A stretch of 21,977 nucleotides of DNA, taken from positions 72,476 through 94,452 of the IMG/VR virus record IMGVR_UViG_3300037963_004589; one strand, given 5' to 3'. Shown here one piece after another: positions 7,811 to 17,400 of the stretch (position 1 is its first letter; each line of letters opens with the position of its first letter). The DNA is from a virus. The notes below the pieces were generated by a model, which was given only the letters and a program-made list of their open reading frames with translations, made no database searches and had not been told where the DNA came from. A program made the translations under genes and the position numbers.

Positions 7811-10800
7811 ATCCTAAAAAATGTCCTAAAAATCTTGATAAACCATTTGAATCACCATTAAGATGCCAACCAGTACCCGTATTATTACCTGATAATTTTA
7901 CTTGTGCAGTATCTCCTAACTCCATATCAGCATGAACTGATACATCAAAACTAAAATAAGATATTGTGGAGTTTGCAATAGTATCCAATCTGACTAAATC
8001 ACCCCAATAAGTTTGATTAGAAGTTACGAGTTGAATCCAAAAGTAAGCTACGGAGGTAGCAATAGTACGAACATCTAAATGTGCAGATAGAAAGTATTTA
8101 CCAGTTAGTGGTGCAGTAAATATACCATTACTTACATTGTAATCACTATCGACATCATATCTTTCTTCATTAAACACTACTGTTTTTGTCTCTGTACCAG
8201 TACCAGTAAATCCAAGGTCTGAAGCAGTTTTATCTGCACTTGTTCGAGCAGAAAAACTTGGTTGATTTGGAAAACTTACACCCGTAGTACTCCCTTCTCG
8301 TGCATCAATCATAACACTACCACCAACCTTAAGACTTGCACTATCTGCAGCTTCTGCTGTCCAGAGTGTATCTAAATCTGTAGTACCACCTGGAGCAAAT
8401 CTTAATCCACCTGCAGTGACTAATCCACCACCAGAGGCTTTTAATGCTGGAGCTGTCAAAGTTGTTGAATCTAATATTACATCTGAATTACCCTCTATAG
8501 AATTTGCATCTGTAAATATAGCTATTTCACCATCACTTCCGTTTGTGGCATCCACTAATGTACTTCCCCAAACACGAGAATCTATCTCATCAGTTTTTAT
8601 TGTTTTATCTGCATCAAGTATTAATACTGAATTATCTTCTCCAGTAGATAATCCGTTTGAAAAGTTTATTCCAGGAACATGCACTTGCATTGGTTCAGCC
8701 TGAACTCCTAGCAAACCTGGTCCACCGACTATTAAATCTTGTAAGTGTGTTCTACCACTAAGGGAATGACTCATATAACCAACAGCTTTTATACCAAAAT
8801 ATGCTAAATCATCTGAATTACTATCAGCCTCACTTGATTGACTCATATATAAAGCAATATTATTCAATCCATCTCCATATTGTGGTGTTCCTTTATAACC
8901 CCTTTCATGAGAAAGTTTTAACAAGACATTCTTTGTACCGTGTGTTATAGTTCCATTACCATAAAATGTTTTGTGTAGTGAACTTGGACCGTTAGAGTTA
9001 GCGGAATCCATTACAAGGGTATCAACTCCATATGAAGCGGTTGCATTAACATTAAAAGCAGCAATTTGCATACCTGTTAAGGGTTTATCAGTTGTTAATG
9101 CTGGGGCTGTTGTATACCCATAATCTGCAGCAGGCAAATTATTAAAACCACCAGGGTCCTCTTGATAGATTGGAAAGTCTTGGCTGTGTAAACCCATTGC
9201 TAAATCAATTCCAACAGTCACACCACTTAATCCAGATTGTCCTGCACCTACGGCTTCCAAACCTTGATAAGTTGCAGTGTTCATTCTAAGTTGCATTCCT
9301 GCAGCAGAACCTGATTGTTGATTAATAGCCGTAAAATGACCTACAGCACCTGCACCCCCACCTTGTGTAATATTAATTAATGTACCCATAGTATTGTGGG
9401 TCGTCCCGCCATTAATATTAATAGCACTTATTGGACCTGGATGTGTCATGGTGTATGCTGCAAAACTTCGTGATACTTGAACATTTGTCTGACCACCTGT
9501 TACTGTATAAGGCATGGGTACATTTACACCAATGGAATTTCTTTCTTTATGTGATGTTACAGGAGCTCTTTCTATTGAGAGAGCACCAAATGATTTCATT
9601 TGAATACCAGGAAATTTTAGGGATTGGCCAAAACCTGGTCCTATCACATATGTTTGAAGTTCATCACTTAACTCCATAACCTCAACACCACTTGAGCCAG
9701 AATAGAATTTGAGTGAGTTTGTTGCACCATCTATTTCAACTCGTCTACCTGATTCTTGTGTAACTATTTTTGCAGTAGCACTACCAGTTAATTGTCCGTT
9801 TTGTAGTGTGAACCCACCAATTTGACCTGCAGTGGCATTAATAGTTCCTTCCATTGTAACATCACCATCTTGAGATAAGTGAAATTTACTTGAACTTATT
9901 TCTATATTACCATTTGAACCACTTACAAAATTACTACTTAAATCTCCAAGTGCAAATGCAGGTGCTTCTAATTTTATATTTGAACCTGAGAGAAATGCTA
10001 CCTCACTCATTATACCAAAACCATTGAATCCCTCTGGTACATTTCTACTTCCTGCTACTCCACTTAAATCACCAACTCTTGTTTTTAACTCTACATCATA
10101 AATACCACTACCAGTTCTCTCAACAATATCCATATAAGGTGTTGCAGCATTTTTTGGATTTGCATTTAATCTTATATAACCACTACCAACAGTATTTGGT
10201 GCATCTCCACTTATATACCGACCAGTACTAACCATTACTTGACCTTCAGTATAATCTTGTGGTGAACCTATCGGGTCTCCAACAGAACCACTATCCCCAC
10301 CTATAAATCCTGCTAACTCTCCATAATCAAGTGATGCACTAAAGTGATTTAAATATATATGAGCATCATCAGTACCATCAGTAGTAACAGCAAGTTGCAT
10401 TTTTATTTTTGAACCTAATGGTGATGGAGAAAGTGAATTATGTTCAAAAAACATATCTCTCTCTACTTGAAAATTGGCACCATCACTTAAACTCCATAAT
10501 CGTGTAGTACCAATCACACTATCAGAATTAGAATTATTTAATAATTTAAAATCTACCGCGGTTCCATCACCTACAGTACTAATTGAACCAGTAATATAAA
10601 CATGAAATGAACCTGAATGTGTATGTCCAGAACTAACATTAAATCCATTTTGGTCACCTGAACTATAATCTTGAACCGAAGTTACATATGCTAAATTCGT
10701 TGTGTCACCATTAGTAAGTGTTCTAAAAATACCATTATTAGCACTATCTTGTACAAATTCTAAACCACCATTTCCCTCACCAAATTTTGATGAATTTGAA

Positions 10801-13800
10801 GCAGATACTCGGTTATAATATCCAATTCCTCTTTTTACAAACAAATTACCAGCTAACCCATCAGGATCATCATCTCCACCAGCATTTGTTCTTGATGCAG
10901 ATACCACTTGAACATATTCAGTATTAAAGCCAGTATCACTAACTTTTTTAATCAATAATATTTCACCCTTTGTAAAACCAGTTACATTTTTTAATGAAAA
11001 TGATGAGCCAGTAGCTGGTGCTGTAGAACCTGTCATTGCAGCAGAGTTTGCTATAAATAATTGACCACCAACTGCATTTACACTTTCTTTTTCAAATGTA
11101 GTAGTGGCAAGTGTACCTCTAATTTTTACATTTTCAAATTCTGCATATCCATTTTCTTCTGCGGTTATAATGAAACCAGCAAAATCACTTTGATAATCGG
11201 CTGATTTTACAAATCCCTCTTTTCCTAATATTAGATTTCCACCTTGTATGGTAGAATTGTTTATAGTCCAACCTGCAATTTGGTTTGTATCTCCTAATCG
11301 AAATATAGTATTACTACCTGATGTTCCTATTAGACCAAAATTTGTACCAGAACCGTGAAATAATCGTATTTTATTATTATCATCTTCCTTTATATCAATA
11401 AATGGTAGAGATGGGTCTGATTGAATTATAATACCCTTACCACTTGAATTAACATCTTGAATTGAATCTGGTGTAATTTCCCATCCTGCAATAGAAGCTG
11501 AAGCAAATTTAGCAAATCCTTGAGAATCTATACTTGAACTAGCATTAGCTACTGTAGATGTAGTACCACCTATGGTTGCAGGTGTTCTGATAGAATCAAC
11601 TGCAATATCACCTCTAACTGTTAAATCACTATTATCCCATTCTATGTATTTTTCGTTTGCTTTATCCCCAACTATCAATTTACCATCTGGTTGTAGATGA
11701 AAATTACTTGATGATATTTCTATTTTAGAATCAGAACCTGAAATAAACTGAGCAGGTGATACAGTTCTTGGTGCACCTAAAAAGAATTCATCAGTAACAA
11801 CTTGAAATGTTGATGGATTTGACCTAAATTTAAGATATCTATCAACCGAACCATGTGCATCAACTATTTCTAAACCAACACCCTCATAAGCTTCAGAGGA
11901 TGTTAATCTATCTGTGATGGAACCACTAAACATTACAAATCCACCACTACTACTTGCTATTGTATTTACAAATCCATTGTATCCAACTGAACGGATAAAT
12001 GATGAACCACCAAACAATTCAATACCACTTCCTCGTGCACCCCCAAGAAATACCGAACCACTTATTAAATTATCATCACCATCAATATTAGCAGGTGCAC
12101 CATCAAATTCTATATTCTCAGTAGATAAAAATACTTCTGCTTGATTATTATTTATATCATAAAACTCAACAAGAAAATCATAAAAATCAGGTTTTTTGGG
12201 AAGTGGGTCTGGCATTGGTATAAAAATTTCAAAGAAATCAGGACTAAAATTAGTTTCTGAATATGGTCGTAAAATAATATCTGATATTACCAATCTACCT
12301 TGATTAATTTTAATCCGTAACTTAGCTGTAATATCACCACCACTTGGTGTAACAAAAGTAACATGATTACCAAGTAATTCTCCTTGTGTGGCATTATCAA
12401 AATTATCAATATTTAATCTACCAAGCGTTATAAATGTATCTGTGCTTTCACCAATTACTTGTGCAGAAGTTGATATTTGAACCTCACAATCAAAATCTTG
12501 TTCTACATTACCATCTGAATTAATACCAAGTTCTTTATAAAAATATGCATCAAATTCAATCGTGTATGGTACATTTTCTTGTAATGGATATGCAAATCTT
12601 GTTGTGAATGTAAGGTGTTGATTTTGTTGATAGTTAGAACCACTAATCAATAGTGCATCTAATAACTTTTCATCATCACGAACAACTGTAGTTCCTAAAT
12701 TAAAAGTAGATGCAGCAGAACCACTTCTCCAATTATTATGAACAACATCCATATTGTGAAAATAACCAGCACTAGTCAAACCAGATGGACTATTTTGGTC
12801 TATTAAAACTTGTGGAGATTCTATTGGCCCATCGTAAATTACTTCAAAATCTCCAAGTGACCCTTGTGATTTACCATAGATTTTTGTTTTAAACACATCA
12901 CCACTAAAAGTTCTTAAATTAGCACCAATTACCTTTGCAAATGACCTTGTATGTGTAGTTGATAAACTAGCAGTAGGTAGTGGTTCAAACGACATTGTTG
13001 TATTTGTAGCAGTAGTCAATAAAATTCCTGCAGGAACCTTTTCACCAGTAGCAGTTCTTGTAATTAAAAAATCATCCTCTGGTACTAAAGTTTTGTTATT
13101 TTTTACCGCTGCAATTGTAGTGGTGAAACTTGTAGGTATTGTAAACTCTGATGTAGGAAATTCTGTAGAATTTACTTGTGGATTGTTAATCGTGAGTGAT
13201 GCACCGACATGTGCACTTGTTGCTACATCTGGTTCGTTTTCATGTGAACTTTCTAATTCATCAATTGTAATAGTAAATGTATCTATTTCAGGTGATGCCC
13301 GTCTAACCTTTCTACCTCTTTTGAAAAAATTTTGATTTTGAAATGGATTTATTTTATTTTTTCGTTTCTTTTTAAACTTTTTTATTCCCTTTCCAATTTT
13401 AGAAATATTAGCGGCATTAATTGTTGGAAATCCAGGTGCACTTGGTACTACATCGGGTGGGGGTGGTGGTAAATTTGGTGCAGGATTTACAGTTAAACTT
13501 CCACTAAGAGTAATAGTACCTATTTCATCAGTTTGTTCAAGGTATGGTTTAACTATCTCAACTACAGTTAATCTTGGTTCTTGATAGAAAAATATTGGTT
13601 CTGCATTTGGTATAGTAGTATTGATAAAAATAGGTTTTACAAACCTAACATTATAAACATCTACAAACTCTGATGGAACATCTTGTTTATCATCTGCATC
13701 ACCAGGTACAATTGCACCAAATGGACTAGAAAACGGATTTGATTCTGCACCACCAGGTCCAAATGGTGTACCTGCAGGTAATACTCCGCCTGGTGTAGGG

Positions 13801-14189
13801 AATTGTCCTGTTATATCATCTGTATTGGCTTCTATCTCAGATAAACTCTTATAATTGGGTTTTAATTCCCCTACAATATAAAGAAATCCATTACCTGGTG
13901 CAGTATCATCATATACTTCAATACTTACTCTTCGTGAATTACCCTCAAGTAAATTAGGTACAGGTTCAGAATATATAGTTTTACCCTCAGAATCTAATAA
14001 CTCTAATTTTAACTCTACCTCAGACTTAAGAAATTTAGAACCTGCAATTAAAAATGAAGATTTACCTTGTGGTATTACATTGGGAAAATCAGTTATTTTA
14101 AAATATCTTGATTCTGCACCGCGTTCATCCTCTAATACAGAGATATCTTTTAAACCTTGATATTTGTTTTCTCGTTTTAATATTGCCAT
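7809..14189 (-). CDS. Giant fibre-like virion structural protein with C-terminal C1q/TNF-like domain
   Basis: This is a 2126-residue protein. Residues 1-110 form a compact N-terminal domain (SRYFKITDFPNVIPQGKSSFLIAGSKFLK), probably the virion attachment part. Next come a Gly/Pro-rich linker, a proline run (NLPPPPPDV, about 239-247) and a very basic stretch (264-297: KIGKGIKKFKKKRKNK, then KRGRKVRR). The long middle contains repeated fibre modules: IEISSSNFHLQPDGK and IEISSSKFHLSQDGD, plus AGWEITPDSIQ, AGWTINNSTIQ and IGGFTLQNGQL. The last 150 residues (from about 1977) show a C1q/TNF-like trimeric domain: PSFSAR, FNEERYDVDSDYNVSNGIFTAP, GKYFLSAHLDV, and SRFLGHFLG at the end. C1q domains usually trimerise and bind ligands, so this is likely the receptor-binding tip. 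It lies between replication and glycan genes; a T4-late-like promoter box sits 35 bases upstream. Confidence 0.88.
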   Translation of the reverse strand: MAILKRENKYQGLKDISVLEDERGAESRYFKITDFPNVIPQGKSSFLIAGSKFLKSEVELKLELLDSEGKTIYSEPVPNLLEGNSRRVSIEVYDDTAPGNGFLYIVGELKPNYKSLSEIEANTDDITGQFPTPGGVLPAGTPFGPGGAESNPFSSPFGAIVPGDADDKQDVPSEFVDVYNVRFVKPIFINTTIPNAEPIFFYQEPRLTVVEIVKPYLEQTDEIGTITLSGSLTVNPAPNLPPPPPDVVPSAPGFPTINAANISKIGKGIKKFKKKRKNKINPFQNQNFFKRGRKVRRASPEIDTFTITIDELESSHENEPDVATSAHVGASLTINNPQVNSTEFPTSEFTIPTSFTTTIAAVKNNKTLVPEDDFLITRTATGEKVPAGILLTTATNTTMSFEPLPTASLSTTHTRSFAKVIGANLRTFSGDVFKTKIYGKSQGSLGDFEVIYDGPIESPQVLIDQNSPSGLTSAGYFHNMDVVHNNWRSGSAASTFNLGTTVVRDDEKLLDALLISGSNYQQNQHLTFTTRFAYPLQENVPYTIEFDAYFYKELGINSDGNVEQDFDCEVQISTSAQVIGESTDTFITLGRLNIDNFDNATQGELLGNHVTFVTPSGGDITAKLRIKINQGRLVISDIILRPYSETNFSPDFFEIFIPMPDPLPKKPDFYDFLVEFYDINNNQAEVFLSTENIEFDGAPANIDGDDNLISGSVFLGGARGSGIELFGGSSFIRSVGYNGFVNTIASSSGGFVMFSGSITDRLTSSEAYEGVGLEIVDAHGSVDRYLKFRSNPSTFQVVTDEFFLGAPRTVSPAQFISGSDSKIEISSSNFHLQPDGKLIVGDKANEKYIEWDNSDLTVRGDIAVDSIRTPATIGGTTSTVANASSSIDSQGFAKFASASIAGWEITPDSIQDVNSSGKGIIIQSDPSLPFIDIKEDDNNKIRLFHGSGTNFGLIGTSGSNTIFRLGDTNQIAGWTINNSTIQGGNLILGKEGFVKSADYQSDFAGFIITAEENGYAEFENVKIRGTLATTTFEKESVNAVGGQLFIANSAAMTGSTAPATGSSFSLKNVTGFTKGEILLIKKVSDTGFNTEYVQVVSASRTNAGGDDDPDGLAGNLFVKRGIGYYNRVSASNSSKFGEGNGGLEFVQDSANNGIFRTLTNGDTTNLAYVTSVQDYSSGDQNGFNVSSGHTHSGSFHVYITGSISTVGDGTAVDFKLLNNSNSDSVIGTTRLWSLSDGANFQVERDMFFEHNSLSPSPLGSKIKMQLAVTTDGTDDAHIYLNHFSASLDYGELAGFIGGDSGSVGDPIGSPQDYTEGQVMVSTGRYISGDAPNTVGSGYIRLNANPKNAATPYMDIVERTGSGIYDVELKTRVGDLSGVAGSRNVPEGFNGFGIMSEVAFLSGSNIKLEAPAFALGDLSSNFVSGSNGNIEISSSKFHLSQDGDVTMEGTINATAGQIGGFTLQNGQLTGSATAKIVTQESGRRVEIDGATNSLKFYSGSSGVEVMELSDELQTYVIGPGFGQSLKFPGIQMKSFGALSIERAPVTSHKERNSIGVNVPMPYTVTGGQTNVQVSRSFAAYTMTHPGPISAININGGTTHNTMGTLINITQGGGAGAVGHFTAINQQSGSAAGMQLRMNTATYQGLEAVGAGQSGLSGVTVGIDLAMGLHSQDFPIYQEDPGGFNNLPAADYGYTTAPALTTDKPLTGMQIAAFNVNATASYGVDTLVMDSANSNGPSSLHKTFYGNGTITHGTKNVLLKLSHERGYKGTPQYGDGLNNIALYMSQSSEADSNSDDLAYFGIKAVGYMSHSLSGRTHLQDLIVGGPGLLGVQAEPMQVHVPGINFSNGLSTGEDNSVLILDADKTIKTDEIDSRVWGSTLVDATNGSDGEIAIFTDANSIEGNSDVILDSTTLTAPALKASGGGLVTAGGLRFAPGGTTDLDTLWTAEAADSASLKVGGSVMIDAREGSTTGVSFPNQPSFSARTSADKTASDLGFTGTGTETKTVVFNEERYDVDSDYNVSNGIFTAPLTGKYFLSAHLDVRTIATSVAYFWIQLVTSNQTYWGDLVRLDTIANSTISYFSFDVSVHADMELGDTAQVKLSGNNTGTGWHLNGDSNGLSRFLGHFLG

Positions 14190-14196
14190 GATTAAC

Positions 14197-14204
14197 TATA
14201 AATA
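14197..14204 (+). promoter_or_regulatory. T4-late-type promoter box TATAAATA facing the RHH gene
   Basis: The exact TATAAATA octamer reads on the plus strand upstream of the only plus-strand gene in the window. In T4 this -10-like box is read by gp55-programmed RNA polymerase. The same octamer also occurs by chance inside genes here, so the call rests on position. Confidence 0.4.
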
Positions 14205-14223
14205 TTAAAAAATAAAATTTCTA

Positions 14224-14231
14224 TATTTATT
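14224..14231 (-). promoter_or_regulatory. Late-promoter-like box AATAAATA facing the fibre gene
   Basis: Read on the minus strand the box is AATAAATA, 34 bases upstream of the fibre ATG, a sensible place for a late -10 element. It is the only such box in an intergenic gap that points in the direction of its neighbouring minus-strand gene. Confidence 0.4.
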
Positions 14232-14266
14232 AATGTATATTAAGTGTGTATTAAATAAGTAGTATT

Positions 14267-14437
14267 ATGAAGAAAAAACGATATAATTTTACATTAGATG
14301 AAGATTTGATGAACTGGTTAAAGGTGTATTGTAAAGAAAACAGAACCACTTGTTCTGCTTTTATAAACCAATCACTTGTTAGAATGAAAAATGGTAAACC
14401 AAAATTACCATCAGTTCCTACTAAACCTAACAGATGA
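14267..14437 (+). CDS. Small ribbon-helix-helix (Arc/CopG-like) DNA-binding protein
   Basis: This is a 56-residue plus-strand gene, the only one in the window. MKKKRYNFTLDEDLMNWLKV gives a basic N-terminus, a short beta strand (RYNFTLD), and helix A. Then come a turn and helix B, with TTCSAFINQSLVRMKNG matching the 'S-x-F-I-x-x-A/S-L' pattern of Arc/MetJ/CopG repressors. RHH proteins bind operator DNA as dimers through the beta ribbon. The tail is Lys/Pro-rich. It is convergent with the Mre11-Rad50 gene and overlaps its 3' end by 27 bases; it is divergent from the fibre gene. No strong Shine-Dalgarno site is seen. It could repress the divergent promoter or shut off the replication operon by antisense transcription (inference). 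A 65-codon ORF on the other strand is rejected because it shows no family pattern. Confidence 0.72.
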   Translation: MKKKRYNFTLDEDLMNWLKVYCKENRTTCSAFINQSLVRMKNGKPKLPSVPTKPNR

Positions 14438-17400
14438 ACTTCCACCAACTTTTTTAATTTCCAATAGCGTATCTACAAAATCTCTCATAGATTCTATGTG
14501 TGAAACCACTAATGAAAACTGAAATTCTGATTTAAGATATTGAAATAATTGTGCAACAGAGTTAAGATTTTCACTATCCATTGTTCCCCAACCCTCATCA
14601 ATAGCAAGAAAATTACTTCGTGGTAAATTACTAACATTCATCAGACCAACTCGTATTGCAAGAGAACTAATAAATCGTTCCATACCACTTGATAATTCTA
14701 ATGGCCATACTCTATCATCATCATAAACAATATGAGTATCGATTTGTTTACCATCCATATTAAATACAATACTGAAATCAACTATCTGTGCCAAGATATC
14801 ATTTACTGCACCCTCAACAGTCGGTAATGATTTACTAATTAAATCATAAGGAACACCATCTCGTTTGATTGCTTCTAATAAAAATTGATATGCTTGATGG
14901 TCACCTTCAAGTTGTTCTACCTTATCAATATTATCATTTATCTGGCTTTCAGTAGTCTTTAATACTTGAATTTCACCATGTAAGGTAGTAAGTTTTTGAT
15001 TTATCATATCAAGTTGGTAATCCAAATTATCACTTTCGTGTTGAAGTTTATCTATTTCTATATCAATCTGTGAATTAAAAACTACATTTTGTTCTTGTGA
15101 TTTTGCTCTTTCCATTTCACTGGTGATAAGATTAAATTGTGTTAATATATTTTTTTGTTTTTCTTTTGTGATGTTTATATTAGATGTAATGTTATCTTGA
15201 TATCTTTGTTTTTCATTTAACTTACCCTCTAACTCATCTAAATCTTTTTTAAATGCACGAACCTTAAATCTTGTTTGAATTTCATCTTCCATTTGTTGTT
15301 TTTTCTGTACATATTCTTGTGCAAGTAACTTATCCTTTTCAAGATTCTTTTTTGTTTCTATTGCATCAATAGTAAATGGATTAGTCATACAGTGATTACA
15401 ATCTTCATCATAAGTTAAATTTCCAAGTTTATCAATCTTATCCAACTTAATTCTAACATCTTGTTTGAGTTTATCAATCTCTACTTGAAATAAATCTCGT
15501 TCCTCTTCAAGCTTTTCTAACTCATAGTATTTTTCTTCTACACCATCATTTTTATAACTTGCTATTTTCTTTTCAATCTCTTTTACTGCTCTATCAAAAT
15601 CATATTGTTCTGTTTCGTATTCTGAAAGTTTACTCTTGACATCTTGTTTTAAAATTTGTAATTTATCATACTCAATTTGTAAATCTTCAATTGATTTTAT
15701 ACTATCATCTACAGGTTTTAATCGTTTTGTTTGTTTTTGTATTTCTTGTTTAACAGTTTTTATTTGAGATTTAATATCAGTTTCATCTACTCTAAAATCT
15801 TTTTCTTTACCCTCAAGTAAAAGTAAATCATCGGTGATAGTTGCAAGTTTAGAATCATAATCAGCTTTTTTGAAATCATTTAAAAGAGTGTTTACTTCTT
15901 TAATATCTTCTGCTGCTTGTTGATACAATGTATCGAATATCTTCAATCCCATAAACTGAGATAATAACTCTTTTCGTTCTTTTTGAGTTTTATCAATAAA
16001 CACAGTTGAGTTATTTTGTGAACTCATACTGGTTAAAACAAAATCATCAAAATTACCAATAACTCTTTTAATATTATTTTGTGTGGTTCTTCTTTGGTCC
16101 CCATTTAATGAAATTTTTTCACCAGTATCGTCTATTGTCCAAAACTCAATATCAACCTTTACATGACCATTTCTTAAATTTTTCTTTCCAAATTTTTCTA
16201 TAAAATAATCCTGCCCACTTACCTCAAAGTTTACTTTACAATGAAATGTATTTTTAGCTTTATTAATAATATTATCTGCCTTATATGCTCGAGAACTCAT
16301 ATCAAATAAGTTAAAACATAATGCATCTAATAAAGCAGATTTACCACTTGCATTAGGAGCAAACAATCCAATCATTCCATTTAATTTTGTGAAATCAACT
16401 ACATTATCTTCACCATAACTAAAAAGATTACTAAATTCAAACTTTTTTAGTTTCCAATGTACATTTCTTTGAATATCTGCTTCTGGTATTACCCTATTTA
16501 AATCTTTTAATATATCTTTTATTTTTATAAATGTATCATCATCAACAAGGTAATTACTTTTAAGATACTCTTGAATTAATTCATATTGATAATCTGGATT
16601 ATTAACATCACCAATATTAATTTTATTATTACGAACCTTATCTGTAGACAACCCATCTACTCTTGTGATAACTGATTCTTGAATCTTCCCCATCTTTTGA
16701 ATTTTAGTCATCAATCGTTTTAACTGAGCAGGTTTTGTATTACTTACTCGTACACGAAGTCTTGGTTTGTTTGGTAAATCACTTAAATCTGGTAGTTTAC
16801 CATTATCAATATCAATAGTATAATAACCATAATCATTATGTACCTCTATATACTTTGATTTGCGGGCAGGAACATCCCAAAGTAAATAACCCTTACCTAT
16901 ATCCTCTCCATGATTTTGTTGAACTAAAGAACCACAATATGAAATAGTTTCATCATCATTTAGATGTTGTCGTTTATGAATATCACCGAGTAATCCTAAA
17001 TCATATCCTTTAAACATACTCATCTTTACTTTAGATGGTAATTTAAATCCTAAATCAGTTTCACTTCTATCAACCGTTCCATGAAACAACACAACCTTAG
17101 TTCTATCACCAGGTACATCTTTTGCTTTTATATAATCTTTTTCTTTGTCCCAAACATCCCAAACAATAAAATCAGTATCTGCACAAGTATAGATACCAGT
17201 TCTTTTTAGATAATGTAAATTAGGATGGTTAAGATTATCGACAATTGGTGATAAACAATCCATTCTATTTAAATTATTTAAATTACAATCGTGATTTCCT
17301 GCAATTAGTATCGTAGGGCAGATATCTGCTAAATTTTTAAATAATCTCGATAACTGGTCTATTAACTCAGGTGACATTTCTGTCTTTGAGTGTGCAATAT

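Larger units (their letters stand above)
14190..14266. promoter_or_regulatory. Divergent intergenic promoter region between fibre gene and plus-strand RHH gene
   Basis: This 77-base AT-rich spacer separates the fibre start (minus, 14189) from the RHH gene start (plus, 14267). It holds TATAAATA on the plus strand at 14197-14204, an exact match to the T4 late promoter consensus, 62 bases before the RHH ATG. It also holds AATAAATA on the minus strand at 14231-14224, 34 bases before the fibre ATG and close to the late motif reported for T4-like cyanophages. No clear TTGACA box was seen. Function is inferred from motif and position only. Confidence 0.45.

Noticed and set aside
12149-12156. TATAAATA on the minus strand inside the fibre gene (another near 18666-18673 in the primase gene)
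   Set aside because: These late-promoter octamers lie inside codons of conserved proteins in very AT-rich DNA; chance is the simplest reading.
13093-13335. Plus-strand ORF inside the fibre gene (similar ones at 8416-8703, 9431-9679, 11914-12144)
   Set aside because: These are shadows of the long fibre gene: low complexity, no family motif, no ribosome site, and opposite strand to a well supported protein.
14251-14448. 65-codon minus-strand ORF opposite the RHH gene
   Set aside because: It has no recognisable motif and lies over the plus-strand gene, which shows a clear ribbon-helix-helix pattern. The minus ORF also overlaps the Mre11-Rad50 stop region.
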